Below are positions 13,992-16,589 of a stretch of DNA of 16,589 bases, in pieces (position 1 is the first letter of the stretch; each line of letters begins with the position of its first letter). The notes under the pieces were generated by a model. It ran no database searches. It worked only from the letters and a program-made list of their open reading frames with translations, and was not told where the DNA came from. The translations under genes were made by a program, and so were the position numbers. The DNA comes from Leptospira sp. (GTDB lineage: Bacteria; Spirochaetota; Leptospiria; Leptospirales; Leptospiraceae): contig JAIOQL010000463.1 in NCBI GenBank assembly GCA_021413405.1, positions 1 to 16,589 on the forward strand, given 5' to 3'.

Positions 13992-14747
13992 TTGAAAAAA
14001 ATACTAATCCCCGTACCGGACAACGATTTTGATACAACAGAAGTATCGGTTCCATGGAAGCTATTGAAAGAAGCAGGATTTAAACTGGTTTTTGCAACTG
14101 AAAACGGAAACGTTCCTAAGTGCGATGAGAAGTTGCTCTGTGGAGTCATTTTCGGTAAGTTAGGCGCCGATCCTGAACCTGTCTCATTTTACCGTGAACT
14201 CGAGAAATCTCCGGAGTTCAACAAACCTATAACCTGGAAAAACATCAAACCATCTGACTATGACGGACTTCTGCTTCCAGGAGGACATGCGCCTGGAATG
14301 AAACAATATCTAGCGAGCGATGTTTTACAGTCAAAAGTCGCTGAATTCGCCTCCCTAAACCGTCCGATCGGTGCGATTTGTCATGGTGTTCTTGTGCTCG
14401 CCCGATCCAAAAACAAGAAGACAGGAGAAAGTGTTCTCGCTGGAAAGAAAACCACCTGCCTGCCGAAATTCATGGAACAGCTCGCCTACTATATGACTTT
14501 CTGGAAACTCGGAAAATATTACAGAACCTATCCGCTGTATGTCGAGGATGAAGTGAAGCAAACCCTTGGTGATCCTAAAAAACAATTTATGCGGGGGCCC
14601 CTAACGTTAGGCGACAGGGGAACGGCGACAAACGACAAAGATGCGTTTGTAGTTGAAGACGGGAATTACATTTCTGCCAGGTGGCCCGGCGATGCGTACC
14701 TTTTTGGAAGAAAATTTATCGGGCTATTGAACGGAAAAAAACGTTGA
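13992..14747 (+). CDS. DJ-1/PfpI family protein (type 1 glutamine amidotransferase-like)
   Basis: A 251-residue member of the DJ-1/PfpI superfamily. The nucleophile elbow is GAICHG at 127-132 with Cys130 followed by His131; E37 in ATENG matches the acidic residue that tunes the cysteine; LLLPGGHAPG at 93-102 is the family's glycine loop. Length and the extra segments (about 155-215) resemble Hsp31-like or larger ThiJ/PfpI proteins rather than the 180-residue DJ-1 core. Possible activities in the family include glyoxalase, deglycase, chaperone and amidase; none can be chosen from sequence. I start it at the TTG at 13992, because AAGGA (13980-13984) precedes it and MKKILIPVP is the usual first strand; the frame extends back to a TTG at 13944 with unlikely residues. 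Cytoplasmic. Its stop overlaps the next gene's start. Confidence 0.87.
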   Translation: MKKILIPVPDNDFDTTEVSVPWKLLKEAGFKLVFATENGNVPKCDEKLLCGVIFGKLGADPEPVSFYRELEKSPEFNKPITWKNIKPSDYDGLLLPGGHAPGMKQYLASDVLQSKVAEFASLNRPIGAICHGVLVLARSKNKKTGESVLAGKKTTCLPKFMEQLAYYMTFWKLGKYYRTYPLYVEDEVKQTLGDPKKQFMRGPLTLGDRGTATNDKDAFVVEDGNYISARWPGDAYLFGRKFIGLLNGKKR

Positions 14748-15580
14748 AAAAAATTACGGCCATTGCAGGGATCTTTTCGTTTTGTGCGTTAGGCGCTATG
14801 CCAACCCAGGATTTATGGAATAGTGTAAGGAAGGGGAATCTCCGCGGAACGGTGGAAGCCATTGAAAGAAAAGCAGACATCAATGTCAGGGATGATGCCG
14901 GCCAGACTGCACTCATGATTGCATCGTCGAAAGGATTCACACAAATTGTGGATGTTCTTCTTGAAAATAAAGCGGATATCAATACAAAAAGCCAGGATGG
15001 GGAATTTGCCCTGCTTTTTGCTGCGCAGAACGGGCACTTTAAAGTTGTTGAAATGCTTCTGGATAAGGGCGCAAATTCCAACGCAAAATCAAAATCAGGG
15101 GAGTCTCCTCTGATTGCTGCGGTCAGGCAGGATCATTCGGGAATAGCAAAGATCCTTCTCGATTATAAAGCAAACCAGAATGCAAAGGACTCTGATGGGT
15201 TTTCTCCCCTTGCAATTTCAGTTGAAAAAGGAAACAAGGAAATTTTCCAGCTACTCCTGAAAAAACGTGCCGATGTAAATGTAAAATATGGAATTGCAGG
15301 AATGACCCCACTGATGAAGGCGGCTTCGGAGGGAAATCTCGAAATAGTTCAACAGCTTATTGAAAAAAAAGCAAACCCTAATCTGAAAAACAAAAAAGGT
15401 CAGACAGCGCTGATGTTTGCTGCAAAAATCGGTAATGCTGAAATTCTGAAATTACTTTTGAAAAACAAAGCAGATGTACGGATCAAGGATAATGAAGGAG
15501 CTACCGCATACAATTATGCAGAAGCCGCCTTTCAGGAAGAAATTAAAGAACTGATTGCTCCCCCCGCTAAAAAGGAATAA
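14744..15580 (+). CDS. Exported ankyrin-repeat protein
   Basis: About 278 residues from a TTG at 14744 that overlaps the preceding TGA (TTGA). The frame extends back to 14681 but that part lies inside the DJ-1/PfpI gene. Residues 1-18 look like a signal peptide: two lysines, a hydrophobic core (ITAIAGIFSFCALGA) and a small residue before probable cleavage after A18, so the protein is probably periplasmic. The remainder is about eight ankyrin repeats of 33-34 residues: a divergent first one (about 20-50), six regular ones with G-x-(T/S)-(A/P)-L, G-(N/F/H) and (A/K)-(D/N)-x-N turns, and a degenerate last one ending in a basic, proline-containing tail. Ankyrin repeats bind other proteins; the partner is unknown. 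Start overlap suggests translational coupling with the DJ-1/PfpI gene, even though that product appears cytoplasmic. Confidence 0.87.
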   Translation: MKKITAIAGIFSFCALGAMPTQDLWNSVRKGNLRGTVEAIERKADINVRDDAGQTALMIASSKGFTQIVDVLLENKADINTKSQDGEFALLFAAQNGHFKVVEMLLDKGANSNAKSKSGESPLIAAVRQDHSGIAKILLDYKANQNAKDSDGFSPLAISVEKGNKEIFQLLLKKRADVNVKYGIAGMTPLMKAASEGNLEIVQQLIEKKANPNLKNKKGQTALMFAAKIGNAEILKLLLKNKADVRIKDNEGATAYNYAEAAFQEEIKELIAPPAKKE

Positions 15581-15609
15581 TTGATATACATTGCGGCATT
15601 GGTGAGTCA

Positions 15610-16320
15610 ATGAAAACCGGCATCATTACAGGTGCTTCATCTGGAATCGGGTTATCAATTGCCAGAAAATTAATTTCGAAGGGATATAAAATTTACGGGA
15701 TTGCGAGAAGCTTTGAAAATACAAATTATTCTGACAAAAATTTCATTCGCATTGTTTGCGATGTTTCTGATATTCCGAATGTAACAAAAGGAATTAAAGA
15801 AATTCTTTCATCCGGAGACCAGATTTCCTTACTCATCAATAATGCTGGTGTGGGATACTTCGGCCCTCACGAAGATTCTAAAATTGAAAGCCTGGAGGAA
15901 ATGGTTAAAACAAATCTTCTTGCACCGGTAATTATCACCAAACTGCTTCTGAAGGAACTCAAAAAAAATTCCGGTTATCTGATTTTTATCTCATCGATAA
16001 CTGCCCTCAGACCTTCTCCTGTTGGTGCAGCCTATTCTGCGACAAAAGCAGGTTTAACAAAATTCAGCGAATCCCTTTTTGATGAAGTGAGGAAAACTGG
16101 AGTAAAGGTAATAACAATCCATCCTGATATGACCAAATCAAATTTTTATGATGAACTGGATTTCAAAGAAGATGATGATCCGGAATGTCACATTGCTCCC
16201 GAAAGTATCTCCGATGCCGTCGAAATGATTTTGAATCAGAAGCCTGGGACAGTAATTTCAGAAATAACTATCAGACCGCAAAAACACCGTATTGAAAAGA
16301 AGAAGAGAAGCAAAAATTAA
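15610..16320 (+). CDS. Short-chain dehydrogenase/reductase (classical SDR)
   Basis: A 236-residue NAD(P)-dependent oxidoreductase of the classical SDR family; the substrate cannot be told. Seen: the cofactor loop TGASSGIG at 7-14, R33 after strand 2 (ARSF), which favours NADP, D51 in CDVSD, NNAG at 77-80, N102 in the helix, S129 in ISSI, and YSATK with Tyr142 and Lys146, so the catalytic tetrad is complete. HPDMTKSNF corresponds to the PG segment with Pro172. The C terminus ends in a strongly basic tail. The start is the ATG at 15610 with GGTGAG close upstream. It follows the ankyrin gene by 29 bases on the same strand, probably the last gene of a three-gene transcript, and a G/C-rich hairpin comes just after it. 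Confidence 0.92.
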   Translation: MKTGIITGASSGIGLSIARKLISKGYKIYGIARSFENTNYSDKNFIRIVCDVSDIPNVTKGIKEILSSGDQISLLINNAGVGYFGPHEDSKIESLEEMVKTNLLAPVIITKLLLKELKKNSGYLIFISSITALRPSPVGAAYSATKAGLTKFSESLFDEVRKTGVKVITIHPDMTKSNFYDELDFKEDDDPECHIAPESISDAVEMILNQKPGTVISEITIRPQKHRIEKKKRSKN

Positions 16321-16327
16321 AAAGTGG

Positions 16328-16351
16328 CCCCACCCTTTTGTTAGGGTGGGG
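16328..16351. terminator. G/C-rich hairpin after the SDR gene
   Basis: CCCCACCC (16328-16335) and GGGTGGGG (16344-16351) form a perfect 8 bp stem with an 8-base loop, starting seven bases after the SDR stop. On the plus strand no T-run follows; G-rich sequence does instead. On the minus strand it is followed, four bases on, by a T-rich tract (16324-16308), so as an intrinsic terminator it fits better for transcripts arriving from the right. Confidence 0.5.
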
Positions 16352-16412
16352 GGCGGGTGGTGGTTCCCGACCGGAATCCGGACGTTTTATCACGAAAGCA
16401 TAGTTTTTGCAA
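16352..16412. other. G-rich intergenic tail with short inverted repeat
   Basis: After the hairpin comes a G-rich stretch (GGCGGGTGGTGG, about 16352-16363) and then CCGGA-A-TCCGG (16371-16381), a short palindrome. It may be the rest of a repeated intergenic element of which the hairpin is one part. No gene is seen here. Confidence 0.3.
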
Positions 16413-16589
16413 ATGAATTCGGAAATTCCAAATTACGTCTTTGCAACCGTTTTCGAAGATAACACGAAAATTCTTAAACTATTTTCCTTTGAGGCGAAAA
16501 TAGAATTGAACACGACGTTATTGGGCAGATGGAAGAAAAGAATTTTTGCAATTAAATTTCAGATGATAAAAAAATCCATCCGGTCTATA
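16413..16589 (+). CDS. Start of an unrecognised reading frame, cut by the window edge
   Basis: From the ATG at 16413 the frame stays open for 59 codons to the last base. The predicted peptide begins MNSEIPNYVFATVFEDNT, then alternates hydrophobic and charged residues (KILKLFSFEAKIEL) and becomes basic (GRWKKRIFAIKFQMIKKS). An in-frame TAG at 16401 limits how far upstream it can begin. No clear ribosome site precedes the ATG, and I recognise no family. It is a plausible gene start because of its length without a stop in AT-rich DNA and reasonable amino acid composition, but it is too short to be sure. Confidence 0.4.
   Translation, partial: MNSEIPNYVFATVFEDNTKILKLFSFEAKIELNTTLLGRWKKRIFAIKFQMIKKSIRSI

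Noticed and set aside
14595..14620. GGGGCCCC and CTAACGTTAG palindromes as a regulatory site
   Set aside because: They lie inside the DJ-1/PfpI coding region and encode the conserved RGPLTLGDRG segment.
14756..15560. Repeated DNA suggesting a tandem repeat or array
   Set aside because: The periodicity is about 99 bases and in frame; it is explained by 33-residue ankyrin repeats in the protein, not by a DNA repeat or CRISPR.
1..16589. tRNA, rRNA, CRISPR array, riboswitch or phage genes
   Set aside because: I looked along both strands and saw no sequence supporting any of these, though a covariance-model search was not possible.

Overview
The window is a roughly 16.6 kb chromosomal segment of moderate-to-low GC. 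It most likely comes from a Leptospira-like spirochaete. The best clue is LpxA (3703-4509): from its ATG, the catalytic and acyl-ruler residues fall at H120 and K171, which are the numbers I recall for Leptospira interrogans LpxA (E. coli has Gly173 at the ruler position). Frequent TTG and GTG starts and a short, loose lipobox fit that group. I cannot name the species.

Layout, left to right. (1) 1-2286: a large unrecognised protein with two central membrane helices, open at the left window edge. Facing it is a minus-strand pair, an HPt phosphotransfer protein (3147-3494) followed by a GHKL ATPase-domain protein (2300-3073); this looks like a split phosphorelay. (2) 3703-5479: lpxA and a galE-type epimerase separated by one base, an envelope-sugar pair. 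(3) 5482-8876, minus strand: queE (7-deazaguanine synthesis) overlapping a SNF2/RapA-like helicase by one base. (4) 8984-10607, minus strand: arsR, arsM and a decayed C-terminal piece of a TauE/SafE permease. This arsenic cassette is bracketed by two inverted copies of a palindromic element (8942-9019 and 11068-11131) whose stems differ in sequence but still pair. A gene-poor stretch of about 680 bases lies upstream of arsR. (5) 11290-13878: an SRPBCC/AHSA1 protein, a ceramidase-like CREST membrane hydrolase and a putative lipoprotein. (6) 13992-16320, plus strand: a DJ-1/PfpI protein, an exported ankyrin-repeat protein whose TTG start overlaps the previous stop, and a short-chain dehydrogenase, followed by a G/C-rich hairpin. 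(7) 16413 to the right edge: the start of an unrecognised reading frame.

Most of the window is ordinary chromosomal content. The points most worth a second look are the bracketed ars cassette with its permease remnant, the covarying palindromic element, the queE/SNF2 coupling together with the unusual cysteine spacing in QueE, and the HPt/GHKL pair with a degraded ATP site. I see no CRISPR array, rRNA, tRNA, transposase or phage gene.
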